Assembly (NCBI GenBank): GCA_946807835.1
Contig: OX327710.1
Location: 13,690,501-13,754,500 of the forward strand
DNA: 64,000 bases
DNA from: Ailanthus altissimus
Taxonomy: Eukaryota; Streptophyta; Magnoliopsida; Sapindales; Simaroubaceae
Reading direction: 5' to 3'
Numbering within the stretch: position 1 is the first letter of the stretch; every line of letters starts with the position of its first letter. The position numbers were made by a program, and so were the translations under genes. The notes beneath the pieces are model-generated. The model ran no database searches, was not told the origin of the DNA, and saw nothing but the letters and a program-made list of their open reading frames with translations. Shown piece after piece: positions 36,986-47,715 of the stretch.

Positions 36986-37135
36986 ACCTATTTTTTTGTT
37001 AACCACCTTCTCATCAAACCTATAAGGTACCAAACACCAACTTTTATTATTTATTGAAGCCTTATACTCATCAATCATTGCTTATTTTCAGTGAACTAGT
37101 TCTAAAGATTTTAATGCAAAGCTTAGAGTATAATA
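36986..37135 (-). pseudogene. Copia RT N-terminal piece
   Basis: The minus strand reads YKASINN and CLVPYRFDEKVVNKK, as in the EYKALxxNxTWxLVPPPxxKKVVGxKWV start of Copia reverse transcriptase. It links the integrase part (beyond 39586) to the RT part (below 36025). It is bounded by the TIR element on one side and the LTR element on the other. Confidence 0.65.
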
Positions 37136-37862
37136 TTTTGGAAAATTTAAAGTATATTGATGGATACTTCACAAATATAAAACACATATATAATATATCG
37201 TAAGCCAAGGCGTGTAGAGTACATTATACTTAAGGAGATATTTTCACCCCTCGAGGACAATGTCTTGGTGCAATCAAGTTGTTTAGTTCTAACCCTAACA
37301 TACAATGGCTTTGGTTTTGTATGGGTGTACTCCCACGATATAGAACCCTAAAAAAATATTGTTGACATTATATCCATATATTATGCATCATTGTGTTCTC
37401 TCTTGCACCATTGTGCTCTCTTGTGTACATATGCACTGTTGTGCTCTCTTATATACTCTCTTACATACTCTTATACACAATTTATTTCATGTTAATATTT
37501 TTTGGTATCAACACATATTTATAAGCAACAAGTATGCTTTTATTTATGACATAACCCTCCATATACATCTCTTGATTTATGATCATTAGATCAAATTTAA
37601 ATTTGATCAATGGTTATAAATGAACCATCACCATTATCAAACCAAATAATGTCTTCAATTATTGTATCCTTTCATACTAAATATGAAATGATACAACCTT
37701 ATGAAATGTCACAACTCAATGATTCTAAGTGAAACATCACCATTTTTAAATCAAGGGGTGTCTCCTGTATTATTTCATATTTAGCATAAAAGAATACAAC
37801 CTTATTGAAGGTCATAACTTTTCACGTTTGTGTATTCTAAAATCCTTATAAAATATCCAACA
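37136..37862 (-). repeat. 3' LTR of the non-autonomous element
   Basis: Left copy of the LTR pair, with its terminal TG changed to TT on the plus strand. A short run of ctctctt-gca-ccattgtg units (37395-37480) recurs in the other copy. Open frames inside it (37359-37589) are repeated in the partner LTR and are not genes. Confidence 0.85.
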
Positions 37863-38835
37863 ATCCCCCTCAATTTTAATTCATTGTATATGAATTGGTA
37901 CTTGTCAAGCTATGAATCAACCATTAGACATTAAATTGTATCTCACAGGAGCTTGGTGAAACAAGGTTTCTATGAACCATTACTCTTTTGGTGTAAGTCC
38001 AAGGACTAGCTACCCATATTAAATACTTTTCAAGTGATTTATTTGTGGTTATGGCACTTTACCGCCCATGAACCTTGTTGGATTCATGAGTGCTCTAGAG
38101 ATATCTGCCTAAACTCTTATAGGAAGCTGCCCAGTTTAACACTTATATAGGTGAACTTCCATCAATTGTATTCTACAGTTAAACACACCACTATACAATA
38201 ACAAGCTGTGAAGTTCATTAAGAGTATACCACTCATCCTATCTCATTGCATGTCCTATATAGCCTTAGAGAGGGATTCATAATATATCATCGGTCGTATA
38301 GTCAAGATAATAAGTGATTTGTTCTTACCCTTATAAACTTACTTCCTGGGATCTCCAGTCAAATAGATAGGGTTACCATCACTCTTACCTTATGCTCTAG
38401 TTATAATCCACTCTTCTTCGATTTAGAATCACTACCTCATTTAGTGATCTGTCAGAGGATTGGACAAATCTACTTTGATATTATAAAATTTTAGCTCTCT
38501 TAGCCCAATACAAGCAATTGCTTACCATTCTTGTTCTCATATTTTATCATAACTTTGAATATTCAATATTTGAACATGTTCATATTAATGGGATAAACTA
38601 AATATATCAGAGATAACAATATACACCTGAATAAAACTATGCTACAGCATTAATTCTTCAAAGAAGGATATACAAGGTTGAATATATGTTTGGTGCTGTG
38701 GTGTTAGGCATTCTACATTCAGCGTCGTGGCGTCACTTCCCTAGTGCAACAGTGTTGGGCACCTTACTTGCACTAATTTCCTATTTATTGTTATAGATCT
38801 CTCCAATCATCATACGTAATATCTATCCTTAAGAT

Positions 38836-39580
38836 TGTTGGAAAATTTAGAGTATGTTAATGGATGCTTCACAAATATAAACACATACACAACAGATCGT
38901 AAGCCAAGGCATATAGAGGTCACTATATTTAAGGATAGATTTCCACCCCACGAGGCTAATTTTTTGGTACAATCAAGTTGTTTAGCGGTTCTAACCCCAT
39001 CATTCAATAACTTTGGTTTTTATAGGTGCACTCTAACAATACAGAATCTTAGAACAAATTTGTTGACATTATATTGTGAATTATTGTGTTCTCTCTTGCA
39101 TCATTGTGCTATCTTGTATCCATATGCACCATTGTGCTCTCTTGTATACTCTCTTACATTCTCTTATGCATAATACATTTCATGTTAATATTTTTGCTAT
39201 CAACAAATATTTATAAGTAACAAGTACCATTTCATTTGGGATATAACCCTCTACAAACACCTTTTGGTTTATGACAGTTAGATCAAAATTAAATTTGATC
39301 AATGGTTCTAAATAAACCATCATCATTTCAAATCAAATGATGTCTTCATTGCTTGTATCATTTCATACATTGCTTGTATCCTTTCATGCTAAATATGAAA
39401 GGATACAATCTTATGAAAGGTCACAACTCAATAATTCTAAGTGAACCATCACCATTTTCAAATCAAGAGATATCTCCAATGGTTGTATTATTTCATATTT
39501 AATATGAAAGGATGCAACCTTATAAAAGGTCACAAATTTTCATATTTGTGTATTTTGAAATCCTTATGAAATATCCAGCA
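38836..39580 (-). repeat. 5' LTR of the non-autonomous element
   Basis: Right copy of the LTR pair, with intact TG...CA ends. It is separated from the left copy by a non-coding interior that holds a GC-word cluster at 38690-38770 (GTGCTGTGGTGTT, CAGCGTCGTGGCGTC, GTGTTGGGCACC). Confidence 0.85.
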
Positions 39581-39585
39581 TAATA

Positions 39586-41030
39586 TGGTTTTTCTATAGA
39601 TTGTGTGAGAAAGATCTTTGGCTTATATATATTATCCTTTGATATTGTGATAATTTGATGACAATTGATAGTGGAATCTTAACTATGTGCTGCATTTTTC
39701 ATATAGTGGGGTTATGAAGGCAACGTTTCATTAGGAATTGATTAAAGTTTTAGGTGTTGTATTTGGTGATAATATGTAAAGGTTATATGGATATTAGAGT
39801 TTGCCTCACAATGTTTTGCAAAAGAAGGTTCAAAATTAAAAATAAAATTCAGTTTCATAAAATTAACATACCTAGCCACACCTATATCATTTATGTTGGG
39901 AACTAACCCATAAATGCACACTTTTCGGTATAAAATTTATTTTATGTCTAGCATAGGGTCTTAAATTATGGTAACATGCATAACCCACACCTTCACAAAG
40001 ATATAATCAAGTTTTTTGCTTGACAACATCTAAAAAGGAGATTTAAACCCAAAACTAATGAATGCATCCTATTTATCAAAATGATAGTTGTAGAGAATAC
40101 ATCCCACCAGAATTTCAGTGGCATTTTACTTTGAACTAAGAGAGATAAATCTATTTCAACTAAATGTCTCTGTTTCCTTTCCACTCTCCCATTTTTGTGG
40201 TATATATAAGGATAAGAAAATCTGTAAATACTTCTTTTTTAGTTTAGAATAATGGTAAAAGCTCTATATTCCCCTCAAAAATCTAATTGATTAACTTTGA
40301 TGTTTTTGCCTTTCAATTTCTCAATATGTTTTTGAAAGTGTTCAAAAGTAGACAACACTCGTGACTTATGTTATAAAGGATAAACCCAAGCAAATCTTTT
40401 ATGTTAGTACCCATCCCAAAAGAAATTGAACACTTTACAATGATTAGAAATCATGCATATTAATGTGTGGGTACTAACATCAATTCTTTTGGGATGGTTA
40501 CAAATATTATGTCAATTATCTAAATCACGAGTGTTGTCTACTTTTGAACACTTTCAAAAAGATTGAAGTATTTATATTGCAATTTGATACAACTTGTTTT
40601 AATACATCATTACTAGGATTACAGAACCTTCTATGCGATACATAAATCTTGTTTTGATTTTTATAAAAAAAATAAAAGACTTAAGGCTGAAGACATTAGA
40701 TTTTACATCAACATTTAAATTATTTATCTTACAATAATAAGCAAAGAGATCATTGGAAACTAACATCAAGTTATAACAACATCAGATAGAAGAAGAGATT
40801 TAACAATAGTGTCAATGATGAGCTTATATAATCCTCCTTTAGTAATTCCTCAAGAAACACTTTCCCTTTCAAATCCTTCACATAACAAGTGGTTTTCATA
40901 AACTCAATTATCAAGTTATTATCAATTGTAAGCTTTTATAAGCTAATAAGGTTTCTAGTTATACTAGGCACATGTAAAAACATTTTTTGGTAACAGGTTT
41001 TGTGAGTTTAGTCTGTGTAAATAACCAATA
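39586..41030 (-). pseudogene. Copia protease end, pre-integrase and integrase, degenerate
   Basis: From high to low coordinate on the minus strand: MFLHVPSITRNLIS and KLTIDNNLIIEF (about 40985-40900), CVSHRRFCNPSNDVLKQVVSN (GAG-pre-integrase, about 40640-40580), then integrase: GEYRAF (about 40270), ERKQRHLVE and MPLKFWWDVFSTTIILINRM (39993-40184). VWVMHV (about 39975) is the decayed KVFGCxCYP motif. NIYKPKIFL near 39630 fits the RSKxGIxKPK linker before RT. The integrase joins element DNA to the host. Confidence 0.78.
40329..40560. repeat. Inverted duplication inside Copia integrase
   Basis: A perfect 36-bp inverted pair (40329-40364 and 40525-40560, gaaagtgttcaaaagtagac in the first arm). 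A second, imperfect pair lies inside (about 40402-40429 and 40468-40499). The single-stranded form would be a hairpin of about 230 nt. It looks like a local inverted copying of an integrase piece, not a transposon end. Confidence 0.85.
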
Positions 41031-42075
41031 TTATGGCTTTTTATTTCTTTTAACTAAGATAAGTGGGTGTTAATGTAATTACTTTTTATGTTTGTTTGAT
41101 ATTTTAACTAACATGGAGTAAATATTAATCTTACCTGTAATATCAATAGTTCCATTCACACTATTACCATATAAATATAATTCTCTTAATGATGACAAAT
41201 TCTTTAGAGATGACAAGATGCAGTTGTCTAAGGAGTTCCTTATTAAACCGAGAATCTGCAAGTTCCTCAATTTCGGTTGCCTTCGAAGACTTGCGAAAAG
41301 AAATAAACAATTTGGCCTTTGGGAACCAAAATTGTTTACTATATTTCTCAAATATATACATTTTTTAAATAACAATTTTATTTTCATTAGTACCTTTGGG
41401 AACCAAAAATTTGTCTATCAAATTAAAACTCATGTCCAACACTTCTAAGTTGCTCAAAGAATCTAATTCTGCAAAACATTTAAACAAAGTTAATATTAAA
41501 AACTTGGGAGCAAATTTTTCACTGGAGACAGTGCCTCTCCGGTGAGGGTTTTTTATTATTCAAATAATCTAATTTTAAAACCTTTAATCTTAAAAAGTAA
41601 AGATCCTAATTCATACAATCAGATCAAATTATTCAACTAAAAACAAAAAGATGGAGTAAAAGATTAATCTTACCTTTAATATCAATAGTTCCATTCAAGC
41701 TATTAGATTGTAAATCTAATTCTCTTAATGATGAGAAATTCTTTAGAGATGATAAGATGTTGTTACCCAAGGAATTTCCTGTTAAATTGAGAATCTGCAA
41801 ATTCCTCAATTTTGATAGCCTTTGAATACCTGCAAAAAGTCAAACAATTTCTCCCTTTTTTCTCGTTAATATAAAAAAGATTATATGTAAAAATTATTTT
41901 TAAGGATAAAAAGGTATTTTTAATCTTGTATGCTTCAATTTAAAATTTAAAATTTTAAATAATTTTCATTTTCCTCCTTTTTTTCCCCTCCTCTCCTCCA
42001 CCCCACCAAATAAAATTCAAAACTAACCCTTTTTTCATCTTTCTCTTTCTTTTTCTCTTTCTCATCTCAGAACTA
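41031..42075 (-). pseudogene. Block of three RLP LRR exons inside the Copia element
   Basis: Three exon-like LRR pieces with matching splice borders on the minus strand: 41674-41829 (LSKLRNLQILNLTGNSLGN..., 52 codons), 41394-41468 (75 bp, LSNLEVLDMSFNLIDKFLVPK) and 41135-41289 (LRNLQILGLIRNSLDN..., a diverged copy of the first). Donors are GTAAG/GTACT and acceptors are TTTGCAG or similar; the third acceptor is damaged (CGCAAG). The Copia protease is read up to about 42090 and again below 41030, so this block lies between two halves of the element. It has no start or C-terminal part and cannot make an RLP by itself. Confidence 0.72.
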
Positions 42076-42079
42076 CATA

Positions 42080-43070
42080 ACCAGTATTACCAATAGTAAT
42101 GAGTTCCTTACTTCTATACTCACATGTTATTGAAATTTTTTGACATGGTTAATGGCTCCATTATCTATTTTTAATATAAAAGAATAAAACATTTTGATTC
42201 TTCCCTTAATCTTCTTCCTTCTGCTTCCTTTTTCCTTATTCCTTATTCTTTATAATTTCCTTAGAAATTCTGAATGTTCTGAGTTTCTACACCTTTAAAA
42301 CCTTTTTAACACCATAACTTGCTTTCTTATTAAAACCTTTCACACTAACATTGGCTATATTAGCTGCCATACTATTTTCTAAGATATTATTAGAGAGCTC
42401 AATTGTACCTTCTTAACTAAGCAAAATTGAATATATCTTAGCCATTGTCATCTCTTCTAATCTTACTGATACAAATAAGGCTACAAGATCATATTCGTAT
42501 CCTAAGCTTGCTAAAAGATATGATACTAGATCCTTATCTATAATTGGATTTCCTACTATAACAAGAAGATCTACCAAGCTTTTCACTTTTATATAGTACT
42601 CATTCATGCTTAGATTGCTTTTCCTTATTGTTTGAAGCTATATAGGCCTAGCCAATGACTAACTCTCGAACATCTACTCCAAGCGCCTCTAAATCTCATA
42701 AGAACTCTTATACTGAATCACAAAACAAAGTATTGGTTTATTCATAGATGACAATAACTAACTCATTAGAAATAAATCTTGCCTTATCCTTGATGATATT
42801 GTGCATTCACAGTAAGTAAAACCTTTGGATTTGAATTGGAAGAAACTCTAAATCAATTGAGACAAAATGTTTTACCAATCAACAAATTTACCCTAAAGAT
42901 CAATTCCTTTATAAAAGCTAGAATTTGTGATTTCATAGCGAAAGGTTGTTGTGGTCAAGCTTTACCAGATTCGAAAATGTAAAGCTACTGCTCTATCCAA
43001 TTAACATTGAATTCGTTTGAGTATTTAGATTGGCAGTGTGTGATTGATCGAAGTTTTGAAAAGCAATCAT
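42080..43070 (-). pseudogene. Copia gag and protease start, degenerate
   Basis: The minus strand starts MIAFQNFDRSHTANLN at 43070, just after the primer-binding site. It includes the UBN2-type gag motif MNEYYIKVKSLVDLLVIVG and DKDLVSYLLASLGYEYD (42413-42607). ANIANVSVKGFNKKAS-like and DNGAINHV (protease DSGAxxH motif with Ser changed to Asn, about 42170) follow, then ELITIGNTG (about 42115-42090). Gag forms the particle shell. Stops are frequent and the zinc knuckle is not visible. Confidence 0.72.
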
Positions 43071-43083
43071 GGCTCTAATACAA
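43071..43083 (-). other. Copia primer-binding site, decayed
   Basis: The minus strand reads TTGTATTAGAGCC directly before the gag start codon. It matches TGGTATCAGAGCC at 11 of 13 positions. The LTR expected on its other side (43084 onward) has no recognisable end. Confidence 0.65.
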
Positions 43084-43625
43084 ATAAACAAATTTGATTA
43101 TTTATGGAGTTTTAAAGTTTTTAGGAAAATTAACTATTTGCCTAGAAAATACAGCCAAACAAGAGAAACAAGAGTGTCTGAAAAGAAATCAATTGTGTTT
43201 TATTAATAGACTCTAAGAAATTAACTAAGTTATTATTATAAGTATTTATAGGCTGAGATGATTCTAGAGAAAACTAAAAAGAAATGAAATTTGATTTTTT
43301 TATTTTTGGCAAAAAATTTGTAACTATTCTACTCTTGAAATTTCGGTCCAAGCCCAATCCTCTAAATATTTCACTATAGCCTACTAGAAGACTCATCGTA
43401 TAGGCACTTAAAATTTTAGACCACAAGCGTATCTCCTTGATCTCAAAAGCTAGGGTTGGGCGTTGGTTCGTAACTGACAATTCAAATCAAACCAAAAATT
43501 TTGATTCAATTCAATTTAAATTTAATGGCATCAATCGGTTCGTTCCATTTTTAATTTAGTTTAGTCCGAATCAAAAACCTAACCAAAAATGATATAAATA
43601 AAATAAACACATTATGTTTGTTCTC

Positions 43626-43690
43626 ACGTAGATGAGTTGGTCTAAGGCACTTATTTTGCTTATAATGGTATTGGTTCGAATCCCGAATCT
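43626..43690 (+). other. tRNA-like sequence (class II type) in the hAT-like element
   Basis: TAGATGAGTTGGTCTAAGGC resembles the D arm of Leu/Ser tRNAs and includes an A-box-like TAGATGAGTTGG. About 25 bases on comes GGTTCGAATCCC, a perfect B box. The acceptor stem is not complementary. It may be the head of a tRNA-derived SINE, followed by a pyrimidine-rich tail (43715-43740). Confidence 0.62.
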
Positions 43691-44009
43691 CTCCAAGTTC
43701 AAATTCACTTTCGCCAATCTTTTTCCTTTTTCTTTTTAATTTAAATAATGCTTAATATTTTAAAAATGATAATCATTACACAATTTCTTCCAAGCGTGGT
43801 TTGGTGGCACTTTTACTTAATATTTTAAAAAAGATTTAGTGTTATAAAATTATAATGATATAAACTTATAATTTATGATAATTATTATACAAATAAGTAG
43901 GAAGGGACCAATTGCTGCAGATTTTTTTAAAATGCTTATTAATTATAAGATATGAGATATGGGACATATAAGGCATTAAGGCTAGGTCGTTGGAAATATG
44001 CCAAAAAAA

Positions 44010-44930
44010 TTGAACAATTATTTTTCAATTGAATTATAATTTCAATTTTACTCAATTAAAATATTTAATTTATCATATGAATGTCAATTAATTTAAATTG
44101 AATCTTTGTACAATTGAATTATGTTTTCAATTTATTTAATTTATCACATGAATATAAATTGATTCAAATTAAATCTTCCGCAATTGTAATAAATTTTCAA
44201 TTTAATCAATTGAAGTATTTGAACTCATCATGTGAATATAGATGAATTCACATTAAATTTAATATTATTTCAATTTACTCAATTAAATTATTTAATTTAT
44301 CATGAGGATATAGATTAATTTAAATTAAAACTTTTCGCAATTGTGATATAATTTCAATTTATTTAATTAAATTATTTAAATTCACCATGTGAATTATTTA
44401 TCTCATGATTAGTTCAATTAATTGATTGATTGAATTATTTGATTTATTACGTGGATATAAATTAATTAAAATTAAAACTTCCGCAATTGTGATATAATTT
44501 CAATTAAATTATTTGAATTCATCACGATTAATTCAATTATTTGATTGATTGAATTATTTGATTTATTACGTGGATATAGATTATTTCAAATTGAAACTTC
44601 TGTAAATGTGATATAATTTCACTTTATTCAATTGAATTATTTAAATTCATCACGTAAATTATTTATCTCATGATTAATTCAATTAATTGATTGATCCCAT
44701 AAGTAATATAAATTAATTGAAATTAAAATTACAAATTTGTACAATTGATGATTTATCATTTATCACATAAATAAAAATTAATAATTATTATAAATTCATT
44801 AAATTGAATCTTGCATAATTAAAATTTAACTTTAATTTACTCAATTAGATAATTAATAATTTTATCATGAATATAAATCAATTAAAATACAATTGAATTA
44901 ATTTATTTAAATCAAATTTACAATTACATA
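44010..44930. repeat. AT-rich minisatellite, about 85-110 bp period
   Basis: A unit with the words ttcaattTACTCAATTAAATTATTTAATTTATC, then a(c/t)gtgaatataaattaattYaaattaaaactt, and then ccgcaattgtgatata recurs roughly nine times, with drift and indels. It fills the right half of the hAT-like element. Confidence 0.8.
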
Positions 44931-45218
44931 TTTATTTGGTGTAATATTAAAAATATTTCCATCAAAATTTATTATAACAAAAATAATATTAATTGAGGGC
45001 TAAAATATCAATTATAGGCCTAACATAATTAAAATTTCACGTTAAGCCCAAGTAGTCCAAACCTAAAAGTTCAAACCTAGTCCAAATTACAAAAAAAAAA
45101 AAAAGCTAGAGAACTGAACCGGTTTGATTCGGATCCAATTCGATTGGCATGAACCGATCAATTTGATTCGTACCCAAACCAAATCGAACCCAAAAATTGC
45201 CTAGCCCTACCAAAAGCT

Positions 45219-46153
45219 ATCTTAGAGGCCTAAACCGAACCAAACCCAAAAATTACCCAACCCTACCAAAAGTCATCCAAAAGGCTAACCCCTTCAAGAA
45301 GGTCGACAACAGAAGCTCTCCAAAAGGTCGACCACTTAAACCCTCAGAGGCAGCGAGAATATGCCTACCCACTATTAACCAAGAATTCACATTGTCTTTA
45401 TTTATTATGACCCAGAGTTGTGAACTCCACAATCCTAGTTCTAAAATAACTTAACATGTTCCAAATTAAATTCAAAAGACTTTACAACTAGAACAACAAC
45501 ACCTATTGAAAGAAGCTAAAGATCGAAGGAAAAAGGGATTCCCATCAACTAGATCTTCTTCTTCTATTCTCTCTCTCATTAATAGGGAAAAATTCTAAGG
45601 ATCCATAACTATACGTCATATTTGTCATTGCTTTGATTTATTGTTCCTTGTTATAAAAATATTATTTAGAAATGCATTTAAGTAAGTTGATTACATTTAA
45701 TGAAGTGGATATAGACTCATATCGAACCAAACTATTATAATTTTGCTTCTCTTCATAATTGACTGCTTTACTACTTGCTCTTCATTAACAAAAAACCGAA
45801 CAAATATCAAAAGTGGTCATTTCAGCTCAGTCCTTCGAGAGATAAAATTATATTTCCAATAACAAACAAATTCAATTCGTGGACATAGGATCAAAATCCA
45901 GAGTCAACAATAACCAACTCTTAGTAGTTTTAACTATAGTTTCACCATTAATTGAATCATAACAAACTAACTTCCCTTTCATCTTTAATTTCATCATCAT
46001 CTTACTCAACACTCTTATCCCCGTCACCATCCATATTATGAGGTAGTTGATGTTCTATTATTCTTTCAAGCAACAACAAATTACCATAGCTACGGTGTGA
46101 AGCATAAAATAAGATACATTGCAATGTAAAAGAAATAAAATGCATTTTAAAGC
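45219..46153. other. Spacer with a second copy of the hAT-like right end
   Basis: At 45226-45262 the sequence cctaaaccgaaccaaaccc, then aaaaattacccaaccctac, again followed by caaaag, repeats the right terminus of the element that ended at 45210. The rest (45270-46153) has no recognised gene. It may be decayed LTR sequence. Confidence 0.55.
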
Positions 46154-47025
46154 TGTTGAGAGAAGAAATGCCCTTCTCCCTCTTGAGGTTATGGTGAAGC
46201 GAAGAACTTCAAGTTCAACCTAGAACCCTAACCTCCTAGCGCAGCAGAATAACCTGTTAATCAAGCAAAATAGAGCAAGAATCCAAAGCAGAAAACTAAA
46301 GAGCACAACACAATCTTACGTGGTTCGGCCAATTGCCTACGTCTACGGTGGATCCAAGGATCCTAACCTTTCTTATTAACTCCCTAGAGATTTTACAAAG
46401 AAAATTTAATGAAGAACCCTTAAAAGGACCTAATGTTTAGTGAACCCTTACTCTACCACGAACAATGATCACTCAAACGACGGTTCTATCCTAGCGCACA
46501 TAAGCACTAAGTGTCTACCTATTTCTTCCCCTCTTTTAGAGTTTTTTTTAATGTTTAATCTCAACTAAATAGTTTACAAGTGTTTATCTAGGGTGTATTT
46601 TGTGCCTACTAACCTTATTCTTTGTTAGAGTAAGAGTTTGCTTGTTTTAGAAGTCCAAAACTTTCCAAAACTCGAAATCCCGAACCAAAAAGAACATTCT
46701 GATGCGTCTAGGCGCCGTGGCACTCGTCCTTGGGCTCTGCGGCCCTAGCCAAAATTACGCCCAGCGCAGTCGTACTGGGGTGCTGTCCTGGGTACCGCAG
46801 CACTCAGTCATGGGCGCAGCGGCAGTCAGCCCTGGCAACGCTTATCCGCATTTTCTTCGCTTCCTTCATGTCTTCAAGTCCCATTTCGCTTCCCCTTTCG
46901 TGTCCCACACGTCCTAGACATTTTCATATGTGTCCCACATGTTCTAGACTTCTTGTAACTCTTCCCTTTAGTATTCATCTCAATTCTTGTTCAACCAAAA
47001 TTGTTGAATCACTAATTTTTTAACA
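46154..47025 (-). mobile_element. Solo LTR of the ACGTGGTTCGG Copia family
   Basis: TG...CA ends (TGTTGAGAGAAG to TTTTTTAACA) with a perfect 5-bp duplication aaagc (46149-46153 and 47026-47030). The ACGTGGTTCGGCCAATTGCC block (46318-46337) also occurs in the LTRs at 51792-52421 and 56766-57368 and, inverted, near 61895. Orientation is by that likeness to the complete minus-strand element. A strong GC-word cluster (46705-46850) makes this one of the most GC-rich spots of the window; open frames over it (46702-47023) are not coding. Confidence 0.9.
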
Positions 47026-47030
47026 AAAGC

Positions 47031-47715
47031 CCTCTACATTTAAATAGCAATTATCCTATTCCTCTTCTTTCTTATCTAAATTATAAGCAAGAATGAAGCA
47101 TCAGTAGCAAATATGCACTTTAAAATGGAATAAAATCTAGAGTCTGGTCTAGGTTTGGCTCAGGTTCAGGAAAATTCGTACATTCAAAAACAAATAATAA
47201 GCAACAAATTAACCAAATATTAGCTCAACACGTTCACTACAAGCATAAACCTAGCTAAAGGGCAACCTCATAAAATCAATAGAATATTTGCATAACATAT
47301 CATAAGTTCATAGAATTTATAACCAGTTAAGAGGGAAACTATGATGGCATCAACATAACATAATATGAGCTTAGTTTGAGAGGAAACAACATAAAGTAAG
47401 CTTTGTGGAAGAACCACATCATAGAAAATGAAGATTAACTTTGGTATAGTTTTAGAACCAAATTGAATTCAAACAATTACATACCAGTTTGCAGAAAAGT
47501 TAGAGAGACATGAATGCAGAACAGGCTACATGTATCAATGCAAAAAAGTTACATATGGATAAGGCAGAACCGTATTCTTGATGCTATGGCCTGGCACGAT
47601 CACCGATAGTAGACATACTTGAAAAGCCAATAGAAACATGAATCAATAAATGCATCAATGAAACAAAACCATAGTCTGCGCCAACATAAGTTTACCCAAA
47701 GGATGGTGAATAAAC
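47031..47715. other. Region downstream of the RLP gene
   Basis: This should hold the transmembrane helix, cytoplasmic tail and 3' untranslated region of the RLP. None of the three minus-strand frames shows a hydrophobic helix plus basic tail directly after the stop. No element end was found at the break. Confidence 0.5.

Larger units (their letters stand above)
37136..39580 (-). mobile_element. Non-autonomous LTR retrotransposon (LARD/TRIM-like)
   Basis: Two LTRs of 727 bp (37136-37862) and 745 bp (38836-39580) start TGTTGGAAAATTT (TT in the left copy) and end ATATCCARCA. They flank 973 bp without coding capacity. The target duplication taata is perfect (37131-37135 and 39581-39585). A purine tract on the minus strand (AATTGAGGGGGAT, 37863-37875) next to the left LTR shows the element points to the minus strand. 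It sits in the Copia pol remnant. No primer-binding site of the usual type was found next to the right LTR. Confidence 0.88.
43452..45210. mobile_element. hAT-like non-autonomous TIR element
   Basis: An exact 8-bp duplication caaaagct flanks the element (43444-43451 and 45211-45218). The ends are inverted and alike: AGGGTTGGGCGTTGGTTCG on the left, and the complement of GTAGGGCTAGGCAATTTTTG on the right, each followed by GGTTCG/GGTTTG-rich sequence. Inside are a tRNA-like stretch and an AT-rich minisatellite; no transposase. The 8-bp duplication is what suggests hAT. Confidence 0.82.

Noticed and set aside
37359..39173. Open frames at 37359-37589 and 38835-39173
   Set aside because: They are matching parts of the two LTRs of the non-autonomous element.
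44010..44930. CRISPR-like array or centromeric satellite
   Set aside because: Units are degenerate, AT-rich and without spacers, and they are confined to one transposon, so it is a minisatellite.
46702..47023. Two GC-rich plus-strand open frames
   Set aside because: They are open only because the GC-word cluster of the solo LTR is poor in stops.
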